DNA of 64,000 bases from Sediminibacillus terrae. Lineage in GTDB: Bacteria; Bacillota; Bacilli; Bacillales; Amphibacillaceae. Location: the NCBI RefSeq assembly GCF_009602435.1, contig NZ_VZDQ01000025.1:248001-312000 (forward strand), read 5' to 3'. This document shows, one piece after another, positions 26,638 through 34,888 of this stretch (the first letter of the stretch is position 1; each line of letters begins with the position of its first letter). The notes under the pieces were generated by a model that was not told where the DNA came from, did not search any database, and was given only the letters and a program-made list of their open reading frames with translations. The translations under genes and the position numbers were made by a program.

Positions 26638-27160
26638 TGAATTGTTGCTTTGGACGTTTATGATTATTCAGATGGCAATCATTTTTCTGCTGGCGAGATT
26701 GGTAGGTTCTTATATAACAAAGTTGAATCAGCTAGAAGCGAATATGAACATCAAGTTACGGGGGAGCAACGTGACAGAAGGGGACGTTGCCCCTGCATTT
26801 CGTGAGTACGATCACAGAAATGCCATTGTGACGTTAAGAGCGGACAAGAATGCAGTCCTCCTGTTTTTGCAGCCGTCTTGTTCTAAATGTAAAGAAATAC
26901 TTTCCTATATAAAAGAACAAACGACACTTGGTATTGATGTCTTTATTTTTTCTAAAGAAGAAATGGTGCAGAATTCAGCTCACCTTTCTGAGCAAATCCA
27001 CCTGGTAACATCAGAAACGGTGATTAAAAATTATGGGATAACTGACTTTCCTGCTGTTCTTACCATTGAAAACGGCAGAATAATTGAAAAAATGCTGTTA
27101 AGGACAAATGTGGAGGAATTCAGTGAAATCGTAGGCGAGCGTTATTTTAAAGCAAGCTAA
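26624..27160 (+). CDS. Second MauD-like thioredoxin-fold protein (CSKC)
   Basis: A 178-aa protein with an N-terminal transmembrane helix (residues about 8-27) and a TlpA/MauD-like thioredoxin domain starting at GDVAPAF. The redox motif is CSKC (residues 86-89, LFLQPSCSKCKE), with the cis-proline in DFPAVLT. ATG 26624 is chosen because GGAG lies nine bases upstream; the two earlier ATGs at 26615 and 26618 sit too close to it. It overlaps the MauE gene. Two different CxxC proteins in one operon suggest an oxidase/isomerase division of labour. Confidence 0.8.
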   Translation: MANFNELLLWTFMIIQMAIIFLLARLVGSYITKLNQLEANMNIKLRGSNVTEGDVAPAFREYDHRNAIVTLRADKNAVLLFLQPSCSKCKEILSYIKEQTTLGIDVFIFSKEEMVQNSAHLSEQIHLVTSETVIKNYGITDFPAVLTIENGRIIEKMLLRTNVEEFSEIVGERYFKAS

Positions 27161-27180
27161 CCACAAATGCTTAAAGAAGG

Positions 27181-27227
27181 AGCAGCCCGGTGCAAGGGAA
27201 ATCTCATGCACCGGGCTGCTTTTTTTG
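27181..27227 (+). terminator. Terminator ending the Cys-rich peptide operon
   Basis: AGCAGCCCGGTGCA (27181-27194) and TGCACCGGGCTGCT (27207-27220) form a perfect 14-bp stem followed by T7. Confidence 0.95.
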
Positions 27228-27241
27228 TTCATTGACAGGAG

Positions 27242-27403
27242 CTATGCCGCACGATGATCATCATCCTCAGGAACCTCTGTATTACGATAAAGCTCCCTCT
27301 CGACATCCCAAAAATAAACCCGGGGCAGGCCGAAATACAGCCAATATTCCTGCACCAAAGAAGTACCCACAAATAGCACCAGCTGCCAATCCATCCCTCT
27401 CAA
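27242..27403 (-). CDS. Small hypothetical membrane protein
   Basis: A 53-aa open frame on the minus strand with TTG 27403 seven bases behind AAAGGAGG. It reads as a plausible short protein: a hydrophobic N-terminal half (WQLVLFVGTSLVQEYWLYFGL), an aromatic stretch (PRVYFWDVEREL) and an acidic tail (EVPEDDDH). It lies between the operon terminator and the first repeat cluster. I do not recognise a family. The complementary strand is also open for 79 codons but overlaps the terminator and lacks a ribosome site. Confidence 0.45.
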   Translation of the reverse strand: MRGMDWQLVLFVGTSLVQEYWLYFGLPRVYFWDVERELYRNTEVPEDDDHRAA

Positions 27404-27889
27404 TAATCCCCCTCCTTTCTTCAGCTTGATGGATAGAGACAGAATAAGAAGCAGAGAGTTAGGTAAGGGGTCCAGGTAAGGGGTCAGTCCCCAATCCGAT
27501 GTTTTCAGTTCGTTCCTGTTTGGGGACTGACCCTCAAAGTTGCAATTTCGCTTTGGGGCGGCCTTGAAGAGTGATTCCGCTTCTCGAAATGGTGGAAAAT
27601 ACCGCTGTGAGGGTCAGTCCCCCCTGCAGTCCCCCCTGGGTACGGTCCGGTAGAATCTGGTTGTGGGGACTGACCCCGGTTCTGGTTGCTTGCTTATTTA
27701 CAATATATCGTGGGGGTGGCTTGTTTAAGAACTGGGGGATCGAGTCAGTATAAAACTAGAGTTGTTCCCATGGGATAACGGCTGGTAATCCATGCTGGTT
27801 TTTGCCACAATAGAAGGGAACATCTATTTGAATAGGAAAAGGGATCCAGCCGGAGGGGGCGGAAATTCAGAAGAAAAGAGGGTGATGCA
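27404..27889 (+). repeat. Intergenic cluster of GGGGTCAGTCCCC palindromes
   Basis: Four copies or variants lie at 27480-27492, 27522-27533 (reverse complement), 27611-27624 and 27665-27677 (reverse complement), separated by 30-80 bases of unrelated sequence. Alternating orientation would let neighbouring copies pair into larger hairpins. No gene was seen in the rest of this 486-base gap. Confidence 0.75.
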
Positions 27890-28120
27890 GTGTATTTGAC
27901 GGTGAAAGAAACGGCTGAATATTTGTCCATGAAAGAATCGGTGATTGAAACACTGATTTTGCACAATCGTATCCGGGCCATCCATGATGGCGAGCAGTAT
28001 CTGATCAACAAGGAACAGTTTGTTTCCCATCTGGAAGAAGTAGAGAAGTATAAGCAGATGATCCAGGAATACCTTGCTGAACCCTTGCCGGAAGATATTG
28101 ACGTAAAAGACGAGGATTGA
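27890..28120 (+). CDS. Excisionase/MerR-type HTH_17 small DNA-binding protein
   Basis: A 76-aa protein. The first ~50 residues (YLTVKETAEYLSMKESVIETLI, then NRIRAIHDGEQYLINKEQF) form the winged-helix excisionase fold. The remainder is a charged helix ending in EPLPEDIDVKDED. The start is GTG 27890 behind GAGGGTGA. There is no integrase or other mobile-element gene nearby, so this is probably a small chromosomal regulator rather than a phage excisionase. It is convergent with the LCP gene and shares a bidirectional terminator. Confidence 0.8.
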   Translation: MYLTVKETAEYLSMKESVIETLILHNRIRAIHDGEQYLINKEQFVSHLEEVEKYKQMIQEYLAEPLPEDIDVKDED

Positions 28121-28212
28121 TAAAAGACGGAAGCACCTTGCCCGCCGCTCGGTAAGCAAAAGCACTTGAGAGATAAGGGCACCCAGCACGAATAAACTCT
28201 CCAAACAAAAGA

Positions 28213-28246
28213 AAAAGCAGGATGCCTGGTCTGGCGTCCTGCTTTT
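28213..28246. terminator. Bidirectional terminator
   Basis: AAAAGCAGGATGCC and GGCGTCCTGCTTTT form a 14-bp stem with a G-T wobble and a 6-base loop, between convergent genes. Confidence 0.88.
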
Positions 28247-28251
28247 GGTCA

Positions 28252-29208
28252 TTATTCATCTTGTAAAAAGTCCTGCATCAAGGCTGCGTTGTGTTCCATA
28301 TCAATCGATAATGCCAGTCCTACTCCTTCATATCTCACGTTTTCATAGGAACCGTCCTCAGGAATTCTCAATGTTTCAAAGTCCTTCGTGTTCCCCAACA
28401 CCACATCTTTTGCCATGCTGGTAATCAAACCGGTGCGGACATTGGTGTCGATATACCCTTGAGCATATCCGACCAATTCAGGCAGTTTGGTGACCGTCGA
28501 GACGCTTTTCACCTTGTCGGTAAGCTTCTGGATGACTTCTTGCTGGCGCTGTACCCGGCCGAAATCACTCTGGCTGTCGTGACGAAAGCGCGCATAAGCC
28601 AGTAATTCTTCTCCATTCAGTTTCTGCGTTCCTTCTTCCAGCTGAACCCCGAGTGCTTTTTTGTCCTGGGTCATTTCCGGTGTAACCGTTGCTTCGATTC
28701 CGTCTGGGGCAATTGTATTGACCACATCGACAAACCCTTCAAAACCGACAATGGCATAGTAGTGCAAATCCACTCCGAAATTATGGCTGATGGTTTCGCG
28801 CAGTAAGTCAGGACCACCAATCGCATAAGCTGCATTGATTTTGTTATAGCCGTGACCTGGTATTTCAACATAAGTGTCCCGCATAATCGAGACGATTTTC
28901 GGACGCTTCGAACTGGAATCATAATGGGCGATCATAATCGTATCCGTCCGCGCTGGCTCATCTCCACGGGAATCGTCCCCCATCATCAGCACATTAAAAT
29001 TGTCGGCAGTTTCTTCTGCTCCGTGAAATTCGATCTCTTCCTTTGGCTGCTTCTCTTCGGCAGTCGACTTGGCTTGATACCATTGGTAGAAGGAATAACC
29101 CCCGATGGCGAGTATAAGCAATAAAAAGATGACGAGAAAACGTCTTCTCTTTTTGCGTTTACGCCTTTTTTTTCTATATTCCAATCTTTTATCATTCATT
29201 TCAGTCAT
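28252..29208 (-). CDS. LytR-CpsA-Psr (LCP) family wall-polymer ligase
   Basis: A 318-aa membrane protein. The start MTEMNDKRLEYRKK at 29208 follows AGGAGAG; a longer open frame upstream has no site. A very basic cytoplasmic tail (KKRRKRKKRRR) precedes one transmembrane helix (VIFLLLILAIGGYSFY), then the extracellular LCP domain: NVLMMGDDSRGDEPARTDTI, KIVSIMRDTYVEIPG, YNKINAAYAIGG and the C-terminal LAYARFRHDSQSDFGRVQRQ. The conserved Arg and Asp residues bind the polyprenyl pyrophosphate. The enzyme moves teichoic or other anionic polymers from the lipid carrier to peptidoglycan, as TagTUV do. Galactose/UDP-sugar genes (galU) lie nearby, but not in the same operon. Confidence 0.93.
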   Translation of the reverse strand: MTEMNDKRLEYRKKRRKRKKRRRFLVIFLLLILAIGGYSFYQWYQAKSTAEEKQPKEEIEFHGAEETADNFNVLMMGDDSRGDEPARTDTIMIAHYDSSSKRPKIVSIMRDTYVEIPGHGYNKINAAYAIGGPDLLRETISHNFGVDLHYYAIVGFEGFVDVVNTIAPDGIEATVTPEMTQDKKALGVQLEEGTQKLNGEELLAYARFRHDSQSDFGRVQRQQEVIQKLTDKVKSVSTVTKLPELVGYAQGYIDTNVRTGLITSMAKDVVLGNTKDFETLRIPEDGSYENVRYEGVGLALSIDMEHNAALMQDFLQDE

Positions 29209-29649
29209 GATAAACTCTCCTAATTTACTTAAATAGCAGTCCGGCGTCCGGACAGCTTTCAACAATATTCTACCATAATATTGCTTAAGATAACTACAGT
29301 ATCCTTGTGGTTTTCCAATTGTGAATTTTTGCTGGCAATCTGACATGAAGAAATGGCCGACTGCAGAAACTGTTGTCAGATTACCTTCCAAAACTGTAAC
29401 AATTTTTTAACAATTCATCTATAATGTGACTTACTATATACAATTCAGACTTCAAGTTCTTCTTTTATATGCCTTTAGACCAGCAAAAATTCTCCGCGCA
29501 TTATCTTCATTCTCGGACTTTCGCCTCAATTTCACCCTGCAAAGAAGATCTTGCCAGTCCAGCCAAAATAAAACTTGTTTTACCCGGAAAAAGAATGGGT
29601 ATCTATTGGTTACCAGTTATTTTTCTGACAATATTAAGGAGGATGGCAA
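29209..29649 (+). promoter_or_regulatory. 441-base gap with probable otsA promoter
   Basis: A consensus -10, TATAAT (29420-29425), with TAACAA (29397-29402) 17 bases upstream is the best promoter for otsA and would give a ~220-base leader. No gene was seen; a plus-strand frame inside the gap has no ribosome site. Confidence 0.45.
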
Positions 29650-31227
29650 ATGAAACCAGTGAAAAACGTAGAGAAAGGGTCGCCAGAAGGTTCATCCGCG
29701 ATTACCAAACAAGAAGTACAAACAGGAAATCCGACATATGATAATAAATCTATAAAAATTAATAGAAATACTGGCACATATCAGGAAAATAACGCTGAAA
29801 CAAATCAAAACAAACAACAACACAAAGCCGATAAAAAGGAGCAGGAGGGTTCGACATTTCTTGTGCTCGCCAACCGGCTCCCGGTAGATAGTTATACAGA
29901 TGAAAATGGAAATGTCCAATGGAAAAGGTCGCCAGGCGGACTTGTTACAGCATTGGAACCAATGTTGAAGAAGAGAGAAGGTGCCTGGATTGGCTGGGCG
30001 GGCGGCACCAGTGAACCCCCAGCGCCATTCAGAGAAGATGGCATGAAAATCGTGCCGATCGAACTGACACAAGAGGACGTGGAAGAGTATTACGAAGGTT
30101 TTTCCAATGCGACGCTTTGGCCGCTTTACCACGATGCCATGGTGACGCCGAAGTTTGATCGAAGCTGGTGGGATAAATACGTAGAAGTAAACCAGCGTTT
30201 TGCCGATGCTGCTGCCAAAGAAGCGGCAGAGGGCGGAACAGTGTTTATCCAGGATTATCAGCTGCAGCTTGTCCCGCAAATGCTAAGGGAATTGCGGCCG
30301 GACGTTCGAATCGGCTTTTTTCTGCATATCCCCTTCCCGCCAAAGGAACTGTTCTCCCAACTTCCATGGAGACGAAGAGTGGTCGAGGGACTGCTCGGAG
30401 CAGATTTGATTGGCTTCCAAGTACAAGGAGCGGCACGTAACTTCCTGGACTTGACTCGTGACTTCCTCGGACTATCGCCGACGGAAAATACGGTGGTGGC
30501 CAAAGACGGCCGGAAAGTCAAAGTCGACGACTATCCTATCTCGATAAGCAGTAAGGAATATGACAGACTGGCTCGCAGTGCCGAGGTGGAAAAATTGATT
30601 CATCGGTACCTAAGCGAGCTGGGCAACCGACGCATCATCCTTGGCGTAGACCGCTTGGACTATACCAAAGGCATCGATCGACGATTGAAGGTCTACCGCG
30701 AAATGCTTGCTGATGGCATGCTGGACCCGGAGGAAGTGGTGCTCGTCCAAGTGGCACCGCCATCTCGTGAACGAGTTGAAAGTTATGCCAAACTCCGCGA
30801 AGAAGTGGAGAGAGAGGTCGGTGGCATCAACGGCGAGTTTGGCCGATTCGGACTACCGGCCGTCGACTATATCCCTCGTTCCTTGAACCGGACAGAATTG
30901 GCGGCATTGTTCCGTATCGCCGATCTGATGATGGTAACGCCGATCCGTGACGGGATGAATCTCGTATGTAAGGAATACGTCGCTTCCCGCATATTCGGTA
31001 ATGGGAACCTGATTTTAAGTGAATTCGCCGGTGCTGCCCAGGAACTGAAAGACGCGTGGTTATGCAATCCGCATGACATCGATGGCATGAAAGAAGTGGT
31101 CAAAGAGGCATGGGATGCATCGGAAGAGGAGCAGAAACGCCGGATGAGCACCATGCGAGATCACGTGTTTGAACACGACGTCGACCGCTGGGCGAGCGAT
31201 ATTCTGCATGATTTGGGAATTGACTGA
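29650..31227 (+). CDS. otsA: Alpha,alpha-trehalose-phosphate synthase (GT20)
   Basis: A 525-aa enzyme that makes trehalose-6-phosphate from a nucleoside-diphosphate glucose and glucose-6-phosphate. The GT20 core starts near residue 70 (FLVLANRLPV) and has SPGGLVTALEP, IQDYQLQLVPQML, GFFLHIPFPP, GVDRLDYTKGID and PIRDGMNLVCKEYV. A ~65-residue Asn/Gln/Lys-rich, low-complexity N-terminal extension precedes it. ATG 29650 has AAGGAGG seven bases upstream. The core reads more like actinobacterial OtsA than the usual Bacillus trehalose genes, and the coding region looks richer in G+C than its surroundings, so transfer is possible. No OtsB phosphatase gene is nearby. It lies beside galU, which supplies UDP-glucose. 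Confidence 0.93.
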   Translation: MKPVKNVEKGSPEGSSAITKQEVQTGNPTYDNKSIKINRNTGTYQENNAETNQNKQQHKADKKEQEGSTFLVLANRLPVDSYTDENGNVQWKRSPGGLVTALEPMLKKREGAWIGWAGGTSEPPAPFREDGMKIVPIELTQEDVEEYYEGFSNATLWPLYHDAMVTPKFDRSWWDKYVEVNQRFADAAAKEAAEGGTVFIQDYQLQLVPQMLRELRPDVRIGFFLHIPFPPKELFSQLPWRRRVVEGLLGADLIGFQVQGAARNFLDLTRDFLGLSPTENTVVAKDGRKVKVDDYPISISSKEYDRLARSAEVEKLIHRYLSELGNRRIILGVDRLDYTKGIDRRLKVYREMLADGMLDPEEVVLVQVAPPSRERVESYAKLREEVEREVGGINGEFGRFGLPAVDYIPRSLNRTELAALFRIADLMMVTPIRDGMNLVCKEYVASRIFGNGNLILSEFAGAAQELKDAWLCNPHDIDGMKEVVKEAWDASEEEQKRRMSTMRDHVFEHDVDRWASDILHDLGID

Positions 31228-31239
31228 AGCAAAATGAAT

Positions 31240-31334
31240 TTATGAAAAAATTTACCTTCTGTTATAATAGAAATGGATAAGATGAACAAAAGAAGAAGCT
31301 TTCCCAGGCATAAGCCGGGAAGGGCTTTTTCCTT
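31240..31334 (+). promoter_or_regulatory. galU promoter followed by a terminator-like leader hairpin
   Basis: TTATGA (31240-31245) and TATAAT (31263-31268), 17 bases apart, form a promoter starting just past the otsA stop. About 20 bases downstream a hairpin (AAGCTTTCCC against GGGAAGGGCTTTTT, 31291-31333) ends in T5. It terminates otsA transcripts and also sits in the galU leader, so it may act as an attenuator. Confidence 0.55.
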
Positions 31335-31380
31335 TACGAATCATGGTACGGACAAAAAATCAGTAAAAGGGTGAGATAAA

Positions 31381-32271
31381 ATGAGCAAAATCAAAAAAGC
31401 GATCATTCCAGCTGCAGGGCTGGGAACAAGATTTTTACCTGCAACGAAGGCAATGCCGAAAGAAATGCTTCCAATCGTGGACAAACCGACGATTCAATAC
31501 ATTGTGGAAGAAGCGGTGGAAGCAGGCATCGAAGACATTATCATTGTTACCGGTAAAGGGAAGCGCGCAATTGAGGATCATTTCGACTATTCCTTTGAGC
31601 TGGAAGAAAACTTGAGAAGAAAAGAAAAATATGACTTACTGGAAAAAATCAAACAGCCTGCAAAAGTCGACATTCACTATATCCGCCAGAAAGAACCACA
31701 AGGGCTTGGGCACGCAGTGTGGAGCGCACGGAAGTTCATCGGAAATGAACCGTTTGCTGTCTTGCTGGGTGATGACATCGTGCAATCGGATGTCCCTTGT
31801 TTGAAGCAGCTGATGAACATATACGATGAAACGTTATCTTCGGTAATCGGCGTGCAATCCGTACCGGATGATGAGACACAGCGTTACGGCATCATCGATC
31901 CTTCCAGCGAGAACGGTCGCCTGTATGAAGTTTCCGATTTTGTGGAGAAGCCGCCTCAAGGGTCTGCGCCATCCAACTTGGCAATCATGGGCCGTTACAT
32001 CCTGACACCGGAAATTTTCATGTACCTTGATAAGCAAGAAAAAGGTGCTGGCGGTGAAATCCAGCTTACTGACGCGATTCAACATCTGAACACTATTCAG
32101 CGTGTATTCGCCTATAATTTTGAAGGAAAACGATATGATGTCGGGGAAAAATTCGGTTTCATCAAAAGCACCATCGAAATGGCGTTACAGGATGAAGAAA
32201 TGAGCGAACAGCTTACCGACTTTCTCCGCAAGGCTTTGAAAGAGAAAGACGTAGAAAACAGCGTCAATTAA
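31381..32271 (+). CDS. galU: UTP--glucose-1-phosphate uridylyltransferase
   Basis: A 296-aa nucleotidyltransferase (GalU/GtaB) that makes UDP-glucose, the precursor of glycosylated teichoic acid, glycolipids and, with OtsA, trehalose. It starts with the signature [23 protein letters not shown]. Conserved [29 protein letters not shown] and FVEKP segments follow, and length and order match the family. The start has AAGGGTGAG upstream. It is transcribed from its own promoter and closed by a hairpin terminator. Confidence 0.97.
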   Translation: MSKIKKAIIPAAGLGTRFLPATKAMPKEMLPIVDKPTIQYIVEEAVEAGIEDIIIVTGKGKRAIEDHFDYSFELEENLRRKEKYDLLEKIKQPAKVDIHYIRQKEPQGLGHAVWSARKFIGNEPFAVLLGDDIVQSDVPCLKQLMNIYDETLSSVIGVQSVPDDETQRYGIIDPSSENGRLYEVSDFVEKPPQGSAPSNLAIMGRYILTPEIFMYLDKQEKGAGGEIQLTDAIQHLNTIQRVFAYNFEGKRYDVGEKFGFIKSTIEMALQDEEMSEQLTDFLRKALKEKDVENSVN

Positions 32272-32276
32272 TAACG

Positions 32277-32326
32277 AAGCAGACGACTGTCGTGAGTGCA
32301 GGCACGCAGTCATCTGCTTCTTTTTA
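32277..32326 (+). terminator. Terminator after galU
   Basis: AAGCAGACGACTG and CAGTCATCTGCTTCTTTTT pair across a ~17-base loop. Confidence 0.8.
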
Positions 32327-32423
32327 TTTGTGACGGGATACCAAAGGACCCGCAGGTATAATTATCCTAGATGCAGTGAGGAGCTGGTCCGATTTCCCGC
32401 TCCATGCCCCGCACATTACCCGG

Positions 32424-33095
32424 TCATCTCCGCTTCAAAAGCCTGGCTGCACGTTTGACGACTTCCTCAAAAGCAGGTGCATGGCCATTTCCGGGTTGAT
32501 ACCATTTTCTGATTCGATCGATCAACCAGATAGGAACCGGTTTTCCTTCGATAAGGTGGTAATACAAGTCATAGCCCTTTTTTAAATGATCCCAACGATA
32601 GTCGTTGCCAGACTTACTATATTCAGACACATCCAGCAATTTCGCCCTGCCGTTCTGCAGCAGGATGTTTTTTAGATGGATATCCCTTGGATTGAGGCCT
32701 GAAGATCGTACATACTGACGGGCAGCTTCCACGTCCGCTATCAATTGGCGGGGAATCGGAATACCGCGGATCAGGCAATCGTATAATGTGATGCCAGGTT
32801 CATAGCTCAATACAAGATAACGGTCCCCGGCGCCATAACAGACAGGGAAATGCCGGTTTCGTCCAAGCTGCTGATAAACTTGATATTCAATCGCCCGTTT
32901 TGTGATTTTTTCATTCGCATAGAGTTTGAAGGCATAACCGGGCAGCGGATTGAATCGGAGTACTGCCGCATCCGTGCCAATTCCCGCAATCGTCAACCCA
33001 TCGATGCTGCCAGTGACGGTTACCAGCTGATTGTCCTCTGTAGAATGAACTTCGATTTGTGATAGAGCTTGCTCGGCCAGCTTCCATTCTCTCAT
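32424..33095 (-). CDS. yrzF: YrzF-like serine/threonine protein kinase
   Basis: A 223-aa compact protein kinase-like fold. The lobe order is visible: GTDAAVLRFNPLPGYAFKLYA (with the ATP-site Lys), YLVLSYEPGITLYDCL (hinge), the catalytic loop GLNPRDIHLKNILL (Asp in PRD) and the metal-binding KLLDVSEY. The last motif reads DVS rather than DFG. The C-terminal region (KKGYDLYYHLIEGKPVPIW) matches B. subtilis YrzF, a small atypical Ser/Thr kinase. No substrate can be inferred. It is divergent from the DUF4179 gene, whose start is 201 bases away. Confidence 0.85.
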   Translation of the reverse strand: MREWKLAEQALSQIEVHSTEDNQLVTVTGSIDGLTIAGIGTDAAVLRFNPLPGYAFKLYANEKITKRAIEYQVYQQLGRNRHFPVCYGAGDRYLVLSYEPGITLYDCLIRGIPIPRQLIADVEAARQYVRSSGLNPRDIHLKNILLQNGRAKLLDVSEYSKSGNDYRWDHLKKGYDLYYHLIEGKPVPIWLIDRIRKWYQPGNGHAPAFEEVVKRAARLLKRR

Positions 33096-33295
33096 TTTGT
33101 TCCCGTCCTTTTCCCGGCAGTAATGATGCCATCCATGTTCCTCCCATTATACGATACAAAACAGGTCATTCGTTAGTTTTTCTAATCCGGTCGCAGTAAA
33201 AAGTTATTTCCCTTCACGGGAAAAAGTAGAAGGAGACAGGAAAAAAACAGGATATTGTCGAATATAGAAAAAAGGGAATCGAGAGAGAAAAGTAG

Positions 33296-34813
33296 GTGGA
33301 AGATATCGACTGTGAACAATCCAGACGGGTAGTCAAAAAGTATAAACAAGGAAAACTGGCCAAAAAGAAAAGAGAAAAACTGGAAGCGCACGTCAGCCAA
33401 TGTCCTGACTGTCGCCAATATTTCCAGGAATACCGGTTGAACAGCGGAAAAGGGATAAAAGAATGGCTTGCCAAAACGACCCCGCGGTTTTGGGGAATGG
33501 TAATGATCGGATGTTTATGTTTGGCAGCTGCGGCTTTTGCTTTTGGCGGAGTGGACAAAGTGGCAGGTTGGTGGAAGAGCATGCGAATGCCGACAGAAGA
33601 CAGTGTGGCGGAAATCGAACAATACGGGATAGGAAATGAAGTACATGTCAGCCAGCGGGATGAAGACGTGGAAGTAACCATCACCCATGTAATTGCCGAT
33701 GACCTGCAGACCTTCGTATACTATGAAGTGGAGGACCATGCAGAAAATAGATTGCTCCGGCTGGATTATTCCCAGCCACCACGGGTCAACAGTGAAAAGG
33801 GCGTTTTTGATATAGGGCGTTCTCATGGCCAGCTTGTCAATGGTTTGAAGGATGGCGATCAGCAGCCGGAGGGCAAATATCGTGGACGAATTACCTTGGC
33901 GCCGATCAAAGAAGACAGCGCTGTTTTTGATTTGCAAATCAACATGCTGAGAGAGGTTTCCGCGGAAGACTTGGCGGATTCAAACGATCCGTACCCGTAC
34001 GGTGGTCCTCATTCAGCGGAGCCCGCTCTGGATGGCGAATGGGAGTTCACCATTGAAGCAGACAAAGAGGAAATAATCGAGAAGCCTGTAGACGTGGAAG
34101 CAGACATTGAAGGAAACCGTATTGTCATCGATCAGGTAAGGATCGCGCCGACTGGAACGTTGGTCGATTACAAATATGAGCCTGGTCCGGACGGCAGCGA
34201 CAGGTTCTTTTATTTCGACCGGTTAATCGGTGAAGAGAAAACATATCAGCGGGAAGACCTGGGGTTGGTGTACGCTGAGGAACAGCACCGGGATAGCCAG
34301 TGGGTGCATTCACAGGCTATGTTCGACTCCATGTACCGAGCCCCGGAGGAGTCTTTGCAGCTTGGTGTAGCCAGACTCGAAGAGTACATTACCACGGATG
34401 AATCCTTTCCGATCGATCCGGACAAAGAAGAGCCCCAATCTTTTTCTTTTAAAGGGACGGAAATTTCGATAACCGATATAAACATCGATGGGGAAACCAG
34501 CCTGACCATCAAAGAAGGTTGGGATAAAGACAGGGAGTTTGAACGGGTTCAATATGATATACGTACGGAACCGGAAAGCGTGTCGGTTTCACAGGAGGAA
34601 AAGGATGGCATCCTGGTTGATGAAGAAGGAAATAAATTTGATCCGAATCAGGTTCAAACATGGGACGAAATGGAGAAACTCCGTTATTTTCCCCTGGAAA
34701 ACACTTACACCCTGAGCGGTAACGGTTCAAAAGAAGTGAAACCGATAGAATTGAGAATAAGCAGTTATCAGAAAACGTATTTTCCCGCCGAAACCATTTC
34801 TTTTGATTTGTAG
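33296..34813 (+). CDS. Anti-sigma-factor-like membrane protein with zinc finger and DUF4179-type domain
   Basis: A 505-aa protein. Residues about 5-45 form a zf-HC2 anti-sigma finger (LEAHVSQCPDCRQYF, HxxxCxxC). A transmembrane helix follows (MVMIGCLCLAAAAFAFG, residues about 65-82), then ~420 extracellular residues with a DUF4179-like region (DVEVTITHVIADDLQTFVYY) and further beta-rich segments. The usual partner is an ECF sigma factor encoded just upstream, but none is found here. The start is GTG 33296, directly after an in-frame stop, and its ribosome site is weak, so the gene may have lost its 5' partner. The role would be to sequester a sigma factor and respond to envelope stress. Confidence 0.78.
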   Translation: MEDIDCEQSRRVVKKYKQGKLAKKKREKLEAHVSQCPDCRQYFQEYRLNSGKGIKEWLAKTTPRFWGMVMIGCLCLAAAAFAFGGVDKVAGWWKSMRMPTEDSVAEIEQYGIGNEVHVSQRDEDVEVTITHVIADDLQTFVYYEVEDHAENRLLRLDYSQPPRVNSEKGVFDIGRSHGQLVNGLKDGDQQPEGKYRGRITLAPIKEDSAVFDLQINMLREVSAEDLADSNDPYPYGGPHSAEPALDGEWEFTIEADKEEIIEKPVDVEADIEGNRIVIDQVRIAPTGTLVDYKYEPGPDGSDRFFYFDRLIGEEKTYQREDLGLVYAEEQHRDSQWVHSQAMFDSMYRAPEESLQLGVARLEEYITTDESFPIDPDKEEPQSFSFKGTEISITDINIDGETSLTIKEGWDKDREFERVQYDIRTEPESVSVSQEEKDGILVDEEGNKFDPNQVQTWDEMEKLRYFPLENTYTLSGNGSKEVKPIELRISSYQKTYFPAETISFDL

Positions 34814-34840
34814 GTGGAGAATCAAGCAAAATGTCACCTT

Positions 34841-34888
34841 ATAATCTAATTGATAGATTGATATTTAATCGATCTATATCGATTATAG
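34841..34888. repeat. Nested palindromes upstream of ppc
   Basis: AATCGAT (34867-34873) and ATCGATT (34878-34884) form a perfect inverted repeat inside a larger pair, TATAATC / GATTATA, with several ATAGATTGAT-type copies. It could be a regulator site or a cruciform. No T run follows. Confidence 0.5.

Noticed and set aside
27190-27429. Plus-strand 79-codon frame after the peptide operon
   Set aside because: It begins inside the terminator stem, lacks a ribosome site, and the opposite strand offers a better small gene.
27480-27677. CRISPR array
   Set aside because: The repeated unit is only 13 bases, palindromic, variable and irregularly spaced, and no cas genes are present.
27890-28120. Phage excisionase marking an integrated element
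   Set aside because: The HTH_17 fold is there, but no integrase, attachment-site repeat or other phage gene was seen nearby.
29469-29741. 90-codon frame in the otsA leader
   Set aside because: No ribosome site, overlaps otsA in another frame, and the composition is not protein-like.
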